Source of the DNA: Pseudoips prasinana
Taxonomy: Eukaryota; Arthropoda; Insecta; Lepidoptera; Nolidae
NCBI GenBank assembly: GCA_951640165.1
Contig: OX621242.1
Location: 17,725,501-17,789,500, forward strand
Length of the DNA stretch: 64,000 nucleotides
Reading direction: 5' to 3'
The position numbers were made by a program, and so were the translations under genes. Positions 1-10,964 of this stretch are shown here, piece after piece. Positions within the stretch are counted from its first letter, which is position 1. The number at the start of each line of letters is the position of its first letter. The notes under the pieces are model-generated. The model was not told where the DNA came from and made no database searches. It was given only the letters and a program-made list of their open reading frames with translations.

Positions 1-430
1 TGTCTGTGTGATTGCAGGTATTAGGCGTTAGTTAGTCTCACTATATTATTTGCGGTTCTCTGCTACATAGGTTTTATTGGAATACATAGTCATCGTTTCG
101 ATATCATTGTATGATTTTGTCTTGAGCCATTCGAAGAGGACATTTTTACCCTTGACGGATGACAAGGGGTAACTATTTATTATGTCGTTAATTTTGAATA
201 TATTGAAAAAGATATGTGAAGACAAGGACAGAAGTATTTCAATAAATCTGGAATATTGCTGGAAGTTTGAGAAAAAAATGCAAAAACTTTCAAATTGTTT
301 GAAATTTGGAGTTCAGGGTAACTATATAATCCCTGAACCCGAAATATTATCGAAGAGATCGCTTAGAACATTCCTGGGACGACGGTACTCAAGATAGAGG
401 TCGATAGGTATAGCGAGTGGGAAGAGCTTA

Positions 431-637
<207 letters not shown>

Positions 638-739
638 TCATGCGTGGAGTAGTTTACAAAAGGCTTTAGTATCGGATAAATCGTAGAAATTACATTTATA
701 CAGTCTTTTTAAGTCATAAAATTCTATTGACATATTTTT

Positions 740-781
740 ACGTTTTTAGCCTACTATAATGGAACATTAGTAGGCTAAAAC
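740..781. repeat. short inverted repeat
   Basis: Arms of about 17 bases (TTTAGCCTACTA and its complement) flank an 11-base loop. The origin is unclear; it may be a small MITE remnant. Confidence 0.5.
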
Positions 782-1279
782 GTGTAAAAACCACAAACAT
801 ACTTGGTGAAAACGTTAAGAAGATTTTTATCTTGAAATATAGAGAAAAGAATTCCATGTATAGAAATGTACACACCTACTTAACAAGATTGTTAGCAATA
901 GACATGTAAATTCTGGCGTATTATTCTAAATTTAGCGAAAACCAACCAAACCCAAATATTTAACTAGGTCAAAATGACTAAATTTATTTCAATATATTTC
1001 ATATTTTAATATTTGTTATATTATTTAATTTATACTTATAGAATAACGCTAAAAATACGGACTGCCCACGAAATGCACTTCCAATATATAAAAAGTACGT
1101 CTTTCAATTTGCAGCATATTTGATGACGGTTATATTAAAAGCGTCAGAGGTCTGACGTCAAAAACAACAAAATTCTTGAAAGATTAAGTCTTTTATTAAA
1201 GAATTCATACCATAAATTTGTTCAGTGATAATCTTAATTCAAAATTTTACAATTTTAATTATGTGTAAAGTGGTCAATA

Positions 1280-1750
1280 ATATGGATACTGTCGTCTCGG
1301 GCTCTAATGGCTTCTAAGAGCCGGTTTGTCAATCCATTCATGATATCTTGGACATCCGATTTTGGGCAAATTGTGCCACACCCGTTTCCCGGGGGTCACG
1401 GGGGCTGGTGCTCTTGTTCAGACACATATTTTGAGGTTGTTCCAAATCGAATATATTCTCGACTCATTATGGTACTCAATGACGGAATTTATGGTATGGC
1501 AACGTGCATTAATCTAAAGTTGCCCCTAATGAGTGGTTCAAAAGGCATGACATGGTCTTGAACCACTTCCTCCGTATGTGTCTGAGCGTTCACACAGCCT
1601 CTATCGAACACAACAAGATCGGTAACACCGCCACAAAGCATAATGATATGGTACCCTCCCTGGTAACCCACAGAATGTGTTGTTGGCGGTATCCAGCGTC
1701 AGCTAAAGCCACTGACCTTACTGCATCAGTTGCATCGAGCCAATATTGCC
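1280..1750 (-). pseudogene. decayed Tc1-like transposase
   Basis: Minus-strand frames carry pieces of a Tc1-family transposase in order. A helix-turn-helix-like piece (AVRSVALADAGYRQQ, about 1655-1725) is followed by a core piece: GYQGGYHIIMLCGGVTDLVV, then EEVVQDHVMPF and NFRLMH (1489-1671). A C-terminal piece similar to the family's NRLLEAIRARDDSIHY ending lies near 1265-1340. The usual DNARPH after LMH is lost, several frameshifts separate the pieces, and sequence between the helix-turn-helix and the core is deleted. No terminal repeats were found. It is a dead remnant. Confidence 0.6.
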
Positions 1751-1787
1751 ATTTTAACAATTGCTCAATTTTAACAATATTGCCATT

Positions 1788-1836
1788 GCCAATATTGTTT
1801 AAATTAGCACTACAAACGCAAATTAAACAATATTGG
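1788..1836. repeat. short inverted repeat
   Basis: GCCAATATTGTTTAA is followed after about 17 bases by its complement TTAAACAATATTGGC. It overlaps the edge of the Tc1-like remnant and may be part of that element or a small foldback. Confidence 0.4.
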
Positions 1837-1959
1837 CACACTGGCAGAAAAGAGCAAGAAATGCTATGACAGAAACGCAACGGCAACAATGTCGAAAATT
1901 GACGAAATAGAGGTATATGTGCTTGTTGCTGTAAGTATCCACTTGACAAAAAAAAGCAG

Positions 1960-3765
1960 TAAATAAGCCATAGTTAACCTAAACAGGGTAATTAATGACA
2001 TAGGTGGGCGGTTAATGATGCCTGTGAGTGCAGTTTACATAATTAAAAAAAAAACTAGTTCAGCGAATTTTGTAATGTGTTGAAAAATATTAACGCACGT
2101 AGTATGTATAATATACTAGCGTACTTACATCATCATTGGACATTTGGACACGTCTTTAGTCAATACTACTCGGTTATCCTTAAAATTAAATATACAATAA
2201 ATTTGTCTAAACATATATTAAGTAAATATTCATAATAAATATATATAACTGTATTACTACGAACATGTTCTGACTATTTACAAGCGTTGTTTTAAAGTCT
2301 ACGTCAATAAAGACCTTTTTTATTTTATTTATTTTATAAACTAAATAGGAAAGAAATGTAATGCTATGAAAATTAGTGTAAATGGTATTGCTTAGTTATT
2401 TATTTTATGTTACAAAGGTTACACTTTGTAACTTTATTGGCTTATAAAAATTATCAATAAAATGCATCTTTTATCGAGCCGTGGACATCTTTCGTCTGAT
2501 ATGTTATACAATTAGCCTAGAATTTCACTGCTTCACAGTGCAAAACAACACAGATCTTTTGTATGATAGGTTTTTGAAGTTATACTTCTTTTGGCGCGAT
2601 GGAGAAAAATGATGAGAGTGAATTTTTACGATGCGCGCGCCCACTGACGCCAAAAAATTTAACAGCATGAAGTTAGTTCTAGGTGGTATGAAAATTGATA
2701 ACTATGTTCAAGTTGTATATTAAGAAGTATAACTTCTAACGCGTGTACATAAGTACACACTAGTTTTTTTAGTCACCTTTATCGATGATAAATAAAACGA
2801 TATAAAAATTATCACTCACACTGATTTAAAGGTAATTACCCAGCAACTGGTCGAAAATTAAAAAGAAAATAATATAAATTCAGGTTTAAATTAAAGTAAG
2901 GCCCGAATTGTGTGAGTTTACAGCATGTTAAAACCCTGTTAATATCCAACGAAAACTTACAATATTTAAATGCACATGAATATTTTACGCCAGCAATACG
3001 TATTAATTAAAGGTGGCTTAAAGAAAATTCTGGTAATTTCCAGTTTATTCAGCAAGCAATAACAGATCGTAATTTTGTAATAATGTAAAATACTAAAGAA
3101 CTGTTTAAGAAAATTTAAATTAAACTGAAGCCTCACATTTAAATTACAATAGGACTACATGATCTAGTTCATAAAGACAATAATTTATCCTAATAAAATA
3201 GGCAATGGTGGTAAATCTAGACACTAATTTATTGTCATTTAATTTTCTTCTATTAATATTTCTGTAAGAAGGTACAGGACAGTAATTAAGGATCTATCAA
3301 AATTTGTAAAAAATTGTGTAACAGTAGATATCGGCAATTCTGACGAAGATCAATGATCGCAATATGGATACAATAGCTTTTTTCTGTCGTCATTTCAGTA
3401 CTGTCATATTAATTAAATTATGTAACACTGAGAAAAAAAGGGGCAGATTTGGACTAACTATATAAGCCGATCCAGCGAGGCAACTGCCAGTATGACAAAA
3501 TATGTTGTACTACTAACACGAACTTTTGTAGAAAAAAAATTTTAAAATACCTTTTTTGGTCACTAGGAAGATCTAATTTGCGTCTTAATTCTGATCATCA
3601 TCCACTAAGGTGAACTTGTGGGGTGGAAGTTTGCATTGTGATTTTTTTTATATTCTGACGAATACATTCAGCCTAGGAGGTGAGTGGGGTTCAAGCTGTT
3701 TAGTAATAAAAAATACACTGCAAACGAAGCCTTAGTTCATTACTGTTACCGAAGTCGAGATGCAT
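1960..3765. other. intron sequence without recognised features
   Basis: The sequence is AT-rich, with stop codons in all frames and no exon-like segment. The only recognised piece is a degenerate RTE 3' tail near 2476-2505 (GTGGACATCTTTCGTCTGAT). Confidence 0.5.
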
Positions 3766-3769
3766 GAGA

Positions 3770-3960
3770 GGGTCGGTTTTGAGAATGTTTTGTGCAACTA
3801 CTTTAATACGCGAAGATGCAGGTTGCACAACCAATTGAGAGAGGATTAATTCTCTCTCAATTGGGCCCTTAAGGGAGGTAAATCTTCGGTATTAATGCAA
3901 ACAAAAGGTCATGGAGAGCGATGGTGGTCGCGGGGCGTTCATGTTCTTTCCATAGTGATA
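3770..3960 (+). repeat. interspersed repeat, family G fragment with hairpin
   Basis: It shares the order TGTGCAACT, AATACGCGAAG, a hairpin, and ATGCAAACAAAAGG(T/C)CATGGAG with the copies at 59431-59812. The hairpin here has 13-base arms (3831-3843 and 3852-3864) and an 8-base loop. The class is unknown. Confidence 0.5.
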
Positions 3961-4329
3961 CTTACCTGAGGGAACTTTAAAAGAAAGTGTTGTCGAAGAG
4001 TTACGGTTTAAAATGAGTTTTTTCATTTCAAAATAAATAAATAACTAGTCATTTTTTAACTTAAACGTTCCATTTGAAACTATTGATGAGTAACCCACAA
4101 TATTTTACCTTTATTACGTAAATAAAATACAAATTATTTCGTTTTAATTTGATAACGTTAAAAGAGTTGGGTGACGGCGCAAATAATTTGACAATCACTA
4201 CCGTGTATAGACTTTGATCGTAAAATGTCAGACATTAATTGAACAATTTCCTAACATTCTTGTTAAATGTACCCTCGATGACGGTGTGCTAGCAATTGGT
4301 TGAAAGGATAAAACTGCGAAAATCTACAT

Positions 4330-4569
4330 ACTCCATAGACTATCGCAGTTTTAGAGGCACGTATAGTATAGTTTATAGCATGGCAAAGTTAAGGAAAATG
4401 TGACTGTTTCATACTTACTTATTGACTGAAATGTTTTCAAATATACCAATCACATATTTTAAAACATTTCAGTCAATAAGTAAGTATGAAACAGTCACAT
4501 TTTCCTTAACTTTGCCATGTTATAAACTATACTATACGTGCCGCCTAAAACTGCGATAGTCTATGGAGT
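4330..4569. repeat. long foldback element
   Basis: A left arm starting at 4330 (ACTCCATAGACTATCGCAGT) is matched by its complement ending at 4569 (ACTGCGATAGTCTATGGAGT). Arms of about 110 bases surround a short centre near 4440-4462. The two arms differ at only a few positions, so the structure looks recent. Confidence 0.85.
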
Positions 4570-4636
4570 ACTTATTGACTGAAATGTTTTCAAATATACC
4601 AATCAAATATTTGAAAACATTTCAGTCAATAAGTAC
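4570..4636. repeat. second hairpin adjoining the foldback
   Basis: TACTTATTGACTGAAATGTT and its complement form a hairpin of about 27-base arms directly after the foldback. The arm sequence is a third and fourth copy of the inner part of the foldback arms, so the two structures share an origin. Confidence 0.75.
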
Positions 4637-4639
4637 AAG

Positions 4640-5390
4640 AAAACGTGTAATTTTGCGTTTTACCGTGTGGGTGGCATTCCATTACTCTCAATGGCAAGGA
4701 CAAAGAGATTCTTATTTGTACAAAAGATATTCTACAACAACATCCGTTTTGTTATAAATAGACTGTTGTTTCGTCGTCTTTTGTGTTTTGCACAACAATA
4801 TAACGCTTGTATTGGCATTATGATAACAATTTGTTATTCAAAAACTCAAGTTTGATGCGAAATATTATACTTTAGAAATGTAATACTCAGTAAAATAAGT
4901 TTTCAATGTATCAGCGCCAATTGAGCGAAACTAAAAAGTTTAGTAGTTTACAGTGACGGATATTGATAAAACTTTTCCATAATGAAATAAATTTCAAAAG
5001 AGATGATGACACAAATGTTAAAAAAAATTATATTGATTTGCCTGAAGGGAATCTATTGTGGCTCAACAATTAGAGTCCCCGGTGAGATCTGTCCATTACG
5101 AAATGCGTATGCTACGTTGGAGATACTTTTCCAGAAGAGCTTCTTATGCAGCCAAATTAGCACGTAAATTTTGCTACTGTTTAACGCTACCCTTTTTTAT
5201 AGTAGAGGGCGACAAACAAGCCAGTGGATAACCTTTATTTTTAATTTATTTATTCAATATATTATTTCATTACATATTACATTTAACAGGCCGAACCGCA
5301 GAAACCTCTAAGGGTTTATGTGGGTAGCAGCGAATCGTTCACATATTTACATATATTTAAGAATTTATTATATAATATTATTGCTTACTT
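4640..5390. other. intron sequence without recognised features
   Basis: No exon, repeat family or RNA gene was recognised; short open frames here lack family resemblance. Confidence 0.4.
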
Positions 5391-5399
5391 ATCGTATGG

Positions 5400-5540
5400 G
5401 TAGTGGTAACCCTAGTGTCAGTACCTGATGATAAGTGATCACCGGCGCCCATGGACACTCGCAACACCAAAGGAGTCGCTGGTGCGTTGTCGACCTTTAA
5501 GATTCAGCAAACAAGTGTTGCTGACCCTTCCCCCACCTCA
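5400..5540 (+). repeat. interspersed repeat, family I fragment
   Basis: The block GATGATAAGTGATCACCGGC followed by GCCCATGGACACTCGCAACACC is a widespread lepidopteran repeat core. It recurs at 8339-8400 in this window. It is probably the 3' part of a non-LTR element; the class is inferred. Confidence 0.5.
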
Positions 5541-5640
5541 ATGAGCTCAGGCGAGCTTACTCACACGCAGAAACACAACATTAAAACTATTAATGTTATT
5601 ATTAAGGAATGTCTTTGTCAATCCATAAACTACGGACTCT

Positions 5641-5815
5641 TTGTATGATTGGATCTTCGTAATCTTACTGCAGTTGACTTGACTTTCTAGTTTCCACTTA
5701 ACAATTGAAAATATTTAATAGAATGGGAATTTATAGTTATAATTATTAGTTCCATGTTATTGTGTTAACAGAGTTAATAAGGTTAAGTGAACTATCAAAT
5801 TACGCATCAATAATG
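5641..5815 (+). repeat. left arm of a long inverted repeat pair
   Basis: The block begins TTGTATGATTGGATCTTCGT and ends CAAATTACGCATCAA. It is matched, with many substitutions and some gaps, by the inverted block at 6890-7133. The pair could be long terminal inverted repeats of a 1.5-kb element or two opposite insertions of one repeat. Confidence 0.65.
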
Positions 5816-5942
5816 ATCAAATACATATATGTAAATAAGTTTAGTATAAACTTGAAAACATTATCTCAGAACTTCTGACCGGGCATTGACAATAATCTCT
5901 CTTAGTAATCGATATTTTTACATAACATCCGTACCTTGATCA

Positions 5943-6172
5943 TTTCAGCCAAAGTACGTCCACTGCTGGACAAAAGCCTCCCCAAAGAATGTGGGTATAT
6001 GCCATTATCGCCACGCTAGGCAGACGGGCTGGCGATCGCAGTTTGATGGTAATAGTTCACAGAAAAAACGCTGCTGCTCGTTCTCTGGTAGGTGTTCCCT
6101 CGGAAGATTTCTACGCCCCCCACGGGATGAGATGGGTTGATGATATTCTATGCCGTCACCACACAGCACCCA
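5943..6172 (-). mobile_element. short element with an RTE-like 3' tail (family B)
   Basis: On the minus strand this roughly 230-bp unit ends in GTCCAGCAGTGGACGTACTT, closely resembling the 3' end of the RTE LINEs in this window. Its body (GTGGTGACGGCATAGAATAT, GCGATCGCCAGCCCGTCTGC) is unrelated to the LINE coding region. Other copies are at 26568, 36410 and 58690. Confidence 0.65.
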
Positions 6173-6618
6173 GATATTTTTAAAATCCAAAATTAATTCC
6201 TTTTGGTGTCGGTACTTACTTAAAAACACGTTACACATTAGTAGGTACCTTACTTGTGCGAACCCAACACACTATGGACGGTTATTGTCGCTTTAAATAG
6301 TCCACGCGGAGTGCGCTTCTACGGATATAATACCTACGACATTCTAACTTCTGCTATCGATCTTGTGACGCCTCAGCGTAGCTCGAGTATTTATTTTCAA
6401 TGAAAGAATAGACACCGACCTAATTAATATAATAGTTAGGTATCAGGTAAATATTGATTTCAAATCTCATTGTTTAAGGTTTAGTGTAGGTGTTACACCT
6501 ACGATGAAGTAACTTGGTGATTGTTTGTATAACATTTCGAAGTTAATGTAAATATTATAACTTTGCAGACTACATTTTATTAGAAATAAATAAATAAATA
6601 TCTTGGGAAAATTCACAT

Positions 6619-6818
6619 ATTCATCATCATCATATCAGCCGAAAGACGTCCACTGCCTAGCTGAACAAAGGTCTCCCCCAAAGATCTCCACAATTACCGG
6701 TATTGCACTATTGGCTTCCAGCGCTGCAGCGGCCAGCGACCCGCACAAGTTCATCGGTCCATCTTGTAAGGGGCCTGCCCACGCTGTGTCTTCCGGTTCG
6801 TGGTCGCCACTCGAGATT
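6619..6818 (-). mobile_element. RTE LINE 3' fragment
   Basis: This is the 3' end of the RTE family whose longest open copy is at 50581-51565. It includes the (ATG)n-like tail (read ATCATCATC on the plus strand), then AGACGTCCACTGC and CGGTTCGTGGTCGCCACTCGAG. It is 5'-truncated to about 200 bp. Confidence 0.7.
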
Positions 6819-6889
6819 ATTGTCATGCCAATAATGATTATTCTAAACTTATTTATGTATCACAGTTTTTGGTCATTATAAATATTGCT

Positions 6890-7133
6890 ACTTAATTGAT
6901 GCGTAATTTGATAGTTCACTTAACTTAATTAACTTTGTTGTGATAGCCACGACTGCTCTAATTCTATGCCAAGAACATAACACCGAATTGAGAATAAAAA
7001 AATATTATTTAGCCTACAAAGCATAACTATAAATTCCAAATCTATTGAATACTTTCAATTGGTAAGCGGAAACGAGAAAGTCAAGAAGTTATAACTTTCT
7101 TCAACTGCAGTAAGATTACAAAAGTCCAATCAT
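6890..7133 (-). repeat. right arm of the inverted repeat pair
   Basis: It starts TTGATGCGTAATTTGATAGT and ends TCCAATCATACAA, the reverse of the arm at 5641-5815, with about 70 extra bases. The interior of the pair holds an RTE-tailed SINE-like element and an RTE fragment, so the arms may be older than both. Confidence 0.65.
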
Positions 7134-7144
7134 ACAAGAAAGTA

Positions 7145-8320
7145 AAGGTAATCATGCTAGAAGGCCAGATATGAGTTTGATGTTACTGCGTCCCTACTTT
7201 ATGGATTGTAAAACACACGGGGACCCTGGGTACGCTATTTTTGTTCAATAGTAAGCTCTTCTGGTAAAGTATCTCCAACGTACAGAATGCATACAATAGC
7301 ATTATTATGGTATTGTTATTTTCCTGATTGGGTGTAAATCGGCCAATTTCATCAAGAAGAATTCGGCAACGTATGAATGTTACCATCATAATCATAAGTT
7401 CGATTAGCGCTTACAATCTGTTAAGATTGGTCGCTAACCGAACTGGCCGTTTGCGTAGTGCTGAATATTACTTCACCGGCGATTACCGGTCTTTTAAATT
7501 TCCTTTTACGGTTTACGGTTTAAGACATTTATTTCTCAAAAAAGAATACAATTCACTTATTATTGAGAAATACAAGTAATAAGGAACGGACACTAAAACT
7601 ATAATAGTATAAAATTAAATGTATTGTGTTAGTAATCGCATAAATTAGGTGGTTAGTAAAGATAACTTATATTATAACTTATATATGTAGGGTAGTTTAA
7701 TTTCCAATTCGACTAGCCAAGTGTGATTTCTCGAAGTACCCATCCTTCCGTTTGTTACGCTATACCGTGGATTATTAAACAACATTACAAATAAACTAAT
7801 TACTCCACTATTCAGCAGCGTCAAATTAAGATTTATTTCTCTTATAATTCCTGTCAAACTGATCATCGCTAATTTGAAGTCTGGCTAACCATGTAAACCG
7901 TATAAATTGAAACCGAAACAATCCCACAGCCCTATGTAAGTACTAAGTAAGATTTTAGACACGAACATAAAATTAAAAGCGGTCGCTTCGTACTCGAGGG
8001 CCTTTTAATAATGCACAGGGCGGGTAACGTTATGCGTTGTCATGCATGAGCTCAGCGTGACGTGGATACATGTCTAAAACCACCGACTTAAAGGTCAGGC
8101 ACATACCTAATGTAACCCAAGAATCTTACATAATACTTGACATGGCCATATAGTTGTTTTTTCGAGTGTCCGTCCCTATTAGATCAACATTCGAGATACA
8201 AATTGGGAATCTATGAATGATATTGTTGTCGCTGTAATATAAATATTATAATATTTAAATATTAGTATTTATGAATACTAACATATAGATATATGTCATG
8301 ACAATGTTTTTTTTTTAATA
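7145..8320. other. intron sequence without recognised features
   Basis: No coding segment was recognised; short frames at 7183-7579 and 7672-7866 show no family resemblance. The stretch ends in an AT-rich run near 8235-8300. Confidence 0.4.
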
Positions 8321-8324
8321 TTGC

Positions 8325-8400
8325 TAGGCAAACGCCAAAGCTGTTCTTCTGATGGTAAGTGATCACCGGCGCCCATGGCTATGCAACGCCACAGGGGATG
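8325..8400 (+). repeat. interspersed repeat, family I fragment
   Basis: GATGGTAAGTGATCACCGGC followed by GCCCATGGCTATGCAACGCC is the same core as at 5430-5470. Confidence 0.5.
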
Positions 8401-8620
8401 AAAGTACATTACTTTAAGAAAATAATAGGTTTCTACTCTACCCAGTTTTAAAAAATAATTGGGATATAATATAATAATAATTAAATATAATAATTGGAAC
8501 GAAATTTTGATATTTCCTGTTTTATTTTAAATGGAGTTTTTCCTAAATCGCATGTTACACAATTATTATATAATACTGTTTATTGCACATGATGACCATG
8601 CATAAATTCCAATTTATATA

Positions 8621-9907
8621 ATAGGTCTTTACCTATGAAATTGCCGTTTTGTATGAAAATTTTAAACGAATTTTTTTCATGAATTTTTTTATTTGTATTA
8701 ATCGAAGTAATCACCCATGCAATCAATGCATCTTTGCCATCGCAGTGGCAGTTTATTGATGCCCTTCTTAAAGAAATCAGCTGGACGGGAGGCAACAAAT
8801 TCTTCAAAGGCATTTTGTACTGCCTCTCGGGTATTGAATTTTTTTCCCGCCAAGAAGTTATCCAAATTCTGGAAAAAGTAGTAGTCTGTAGGCGCAAGGT
8901 CTGGTGAGTAGGGCGGATGACGGAGAGCTTCCAACCCCAGTTCTTGCAACGTGGAGACCGTCTGCTGTGCAGTATGAGGTCGCGCGTTGTCGTGCAGGAG
9001 CAGCGGAGACGAGCGATTGACCAATGCTGGTTGGAGATGCGCCAGCTTCTCCATCATTGTGCTCAGTTCTTCACAGTACACATCTGCAGTAATGCTCACC
9101 CCGTTTGGTAAGAAGCTGTGATGAATCACACCGGCGCTAGACCACCAAACAGTGACCATCACTTTTCTAGGGGTAAGTTTTCGTTTAGGGCATTGTTTAG
9201 GTGCTGAACCAGGATCCAACCAACTTGCTGAGCGCTTGCGGTTATCAAACAGAATCCATTTTTCATCGCAGGTAACAATGCGGTTCAAAATTCCTTCATT
9301 TGTGTGTCTGTTGAGCAGTGCAAGGCACGTCTCGACGCGTACTTCGCGCTGGCGATCATTGAGTTCGTGGGGCACCCATTTGTCAAGCTTTTTTACCTTG
9401 CCAATTTGACGCAAATGGACCAATATTGTTTTGACGCTAACGTCGAAAGCTGCTGCTAATGCAGCCGTAGATTGTGTATCATCAGCTTCCACAACCGCCT
9501 TTAATTCGTCATTGTCGACCAAAGTCTTCGGACGACCGCGAGGTTCATTTTTCAGGTCGAAATTTCCAGAACGGAAGCGAGCAAACCAATAACAGGTGGT
9601 GCGTTGGTTTGTAGTGTTAGCTCCGTAAACGTCGTTGATGTTGCGTGCCGCTTGTGCCGCGTTGCTGCCACGACGGTACTCATATTCCATAATTACTCGA
9701 ATTTTTAACGTATCCATGATGACGAAAAAGATTGAAATGCGATGAAAATGTAACACTAATCAATAAAGAAATGACTACTTTTGGAAAAAAGAATCCATGT
9801 TTTTAAAATAAAATTAATTTGAAATTAGAATTCTTAGCCAAACAAAAATTATTTTGATTTGAAATGGCCAGTACTGCAGAACGGCAATTTCATAGGTAAA
9901 GACCTAA
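8621..9907 (-). mobile_element. complete mariner transposon
   Basis: Terminal inverted repeats of 27 identical bases (8622-8648 and the complement at 9880-9906, starting TAGGTCTTTACCTATGAAAT) enclose a 1.29-kb unit with one uninterrupted transposase frame. TA dinucleotides at 8619-8620 and 9908-9909 fit the TA target duplication of Tc1/mariner elements. Repeat ends, length and transposase motifs fit the cecropia-type mariner subfamily (family knowledge). Because repeats and frame are both intact, the insertion is probably recent. Confidence 0.9.
8698..9717 (-). CDS. mariner transposase, 339 residues, open
   Basis: This is the cut-and-paste transposase of the surrounding mariner. The first ATG in frame is at 9717 (MDTLKIRVIMEYEYRRG). 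The open frame extends 13 codons further upstream only through a GTG, so the ATG is preferred. The N-terminal half has the two helix-turn-helix DNA-binding regions with the GRP linker (EPRGRPKTL) and the WVPHEL signature. The C-terminal half has the DDE domain: first Asp in CDEKW (residue 151), second in HDNARPHT (243), third in YSPDLAPTDYYFF (278). With 34 residues between the last two, it fits DD34D. The length (339) is normal for the family and there is no internal stop. Whether the enzyme is active cannot be judged from sequence alone. Confidence 0.92.
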   Translation of the reverse strand: MDTLKIRVIMEYEYRRGSNAAQAARNINDVYGANTTNQRTTCYWFARFRSGNFDLKNEPRGRPKTLVDNDELKAVVEADDTQSTAALAAAFDVSVKTILVHLRQIGKVKKLDKWVPHELNDRQREVRVETCLALLNRHTNEGILNRIVTCDEKWILFDNRKRSASWLDPGSAPKQCPKRKLTPRKVMVTVWWSSAGVIHHSFLPNGVSITADVYCEELSTMMEKLAHLQPALVNRSSPLLLHDNARPHTAQQTVSTLQELGLEALRHPPYSPDLAPTDYYFFQNLDNFLAGKKFNTREAVQNAFEEFVASRPADFFKKGINKLPLRWQRCIDCMGDYFD

Positions 9908-9909
9908 TA

Positions 9910-10550
9910 TTATATAGAAGGAAGTACACCGATAAGAGCGTAGCTCTTAAACTTGAAAGATAGGACAACGTTTGACAGCGTATAATTGAAGTCTTTGTAC
10001 TATTACATACAACATTAGTATAATATTTTTATTTTAGTGACATCATCTACCTACCCTATATAGTACTGTCTGGTAATAATCAACGATAGAGTTAGTTCGA
10101 ACACAAAATAAAAAATTATTAGGTACTTTTTCATCTAAAATGTTTACCTACCGAATGAATTTGTAAGGTAAGCTTAGACTGACACTATAATCTCCAAACA
10201 TAATATAATGAACAAAAGTATCACCTTAATGGTTTTTTCCTCCGAAGATATACCTAATAAAGTGGGTCAAGGTGAAACAAAATTGAATAATGAATTAGAT
10301 TTTGTATATAACGTATTGTATCTACGGTGTTCTATATGCCATCAACCACCGTGGAATGTCAGTTTGATTTTTACCATTTTGTAGTTTATATTATTACTGC
10401 AATTATCCCGCGGCTACGCTTGCGTTAACCCTCGGGAACAGCATGATGAAATATGACCTATGCTTTTTCTGTATCCCTGATAAGGTGTGCAACATTTTAT
10501 GATGATTGGTTGAATAGTTCAGTCAAGAAAGCGTAACAACAAACAACGTT
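9910..10550. other. intron sequence without recognised features
   Basis: I see no coding segment or repeat family here. Confidence 0.4.
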
Positions 10551-10554
10551 AAGA

Positions 10555-10681
10555 TAAATGCATTAGCAAATCGCTGGAAAACGCTGGATGGGGATAACGC
10601 ACCGGCAATTGAGGAGATCTTTGGGGGAGGGCTTTGTCCAGCAGTGGACGTCTTTCGACTGATATGATTTGATGATGATAA
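10555..10681 (+). mobile_element. RTE LINE 3' tail fragment
   Basis: The plus strand reads GCTTTGTCCAGCAGTGGACG, then TCTTTCGACTGATATG and a GATGATGAT tail, the 3' end of the RTE family. It is about 125 bp, with only the last codons and tail retained. Confidence 0.65.
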
Positions 10682-10689
10682 GCAACTAT

Positions 10690-10960
10690 TAGTTATGATA
10701 AAATTGATAAGTATGTAGAAAATATATTTATTCCGACGGCTGAATGTATTCAAGGAGGAGATCAGGATGAAGGAAATGATGGTTGCGATGGGTTTGTGGT
10801 CGTACCTGTGAATAGGATATGTTGTATTGTGTACAGTAAAAGAGTTTCTAATAGCTTTGATTTGATCTGCGTAAGTCGCGATCTCATTGTTCAAATCGTC
10901 TAAGGCGTTTTTGGGGCTCGGGCCACGGTGCTGGCGGGAGACGTTCGTAATAATAAAAAT
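10690..10960 (-). pseudogene. unidentified coding-like remnant
   Basis: The minus strand holds a moderately long frame containing ALDDLNNEIATYADQIKAIR followed by NSF. It resembles retroelement-derived polyprotein in composition, but no diagnostic motif is present. It directly adjoins the RTE tail. It may equally be chance. Confidence 0.25.
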
Positions 10961-10964
10961 AATA

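Noticed and set aside
182..397. 71-codon plus-strand frame next to the fourth cholinesterase exon
   Set aside because: It lies in the intron, antisense to the gene, with biased composition and no known motif.
8917..9409. Plus-strand frames across the mariner
   Set aside because: They are antisense shadows of the transposase.
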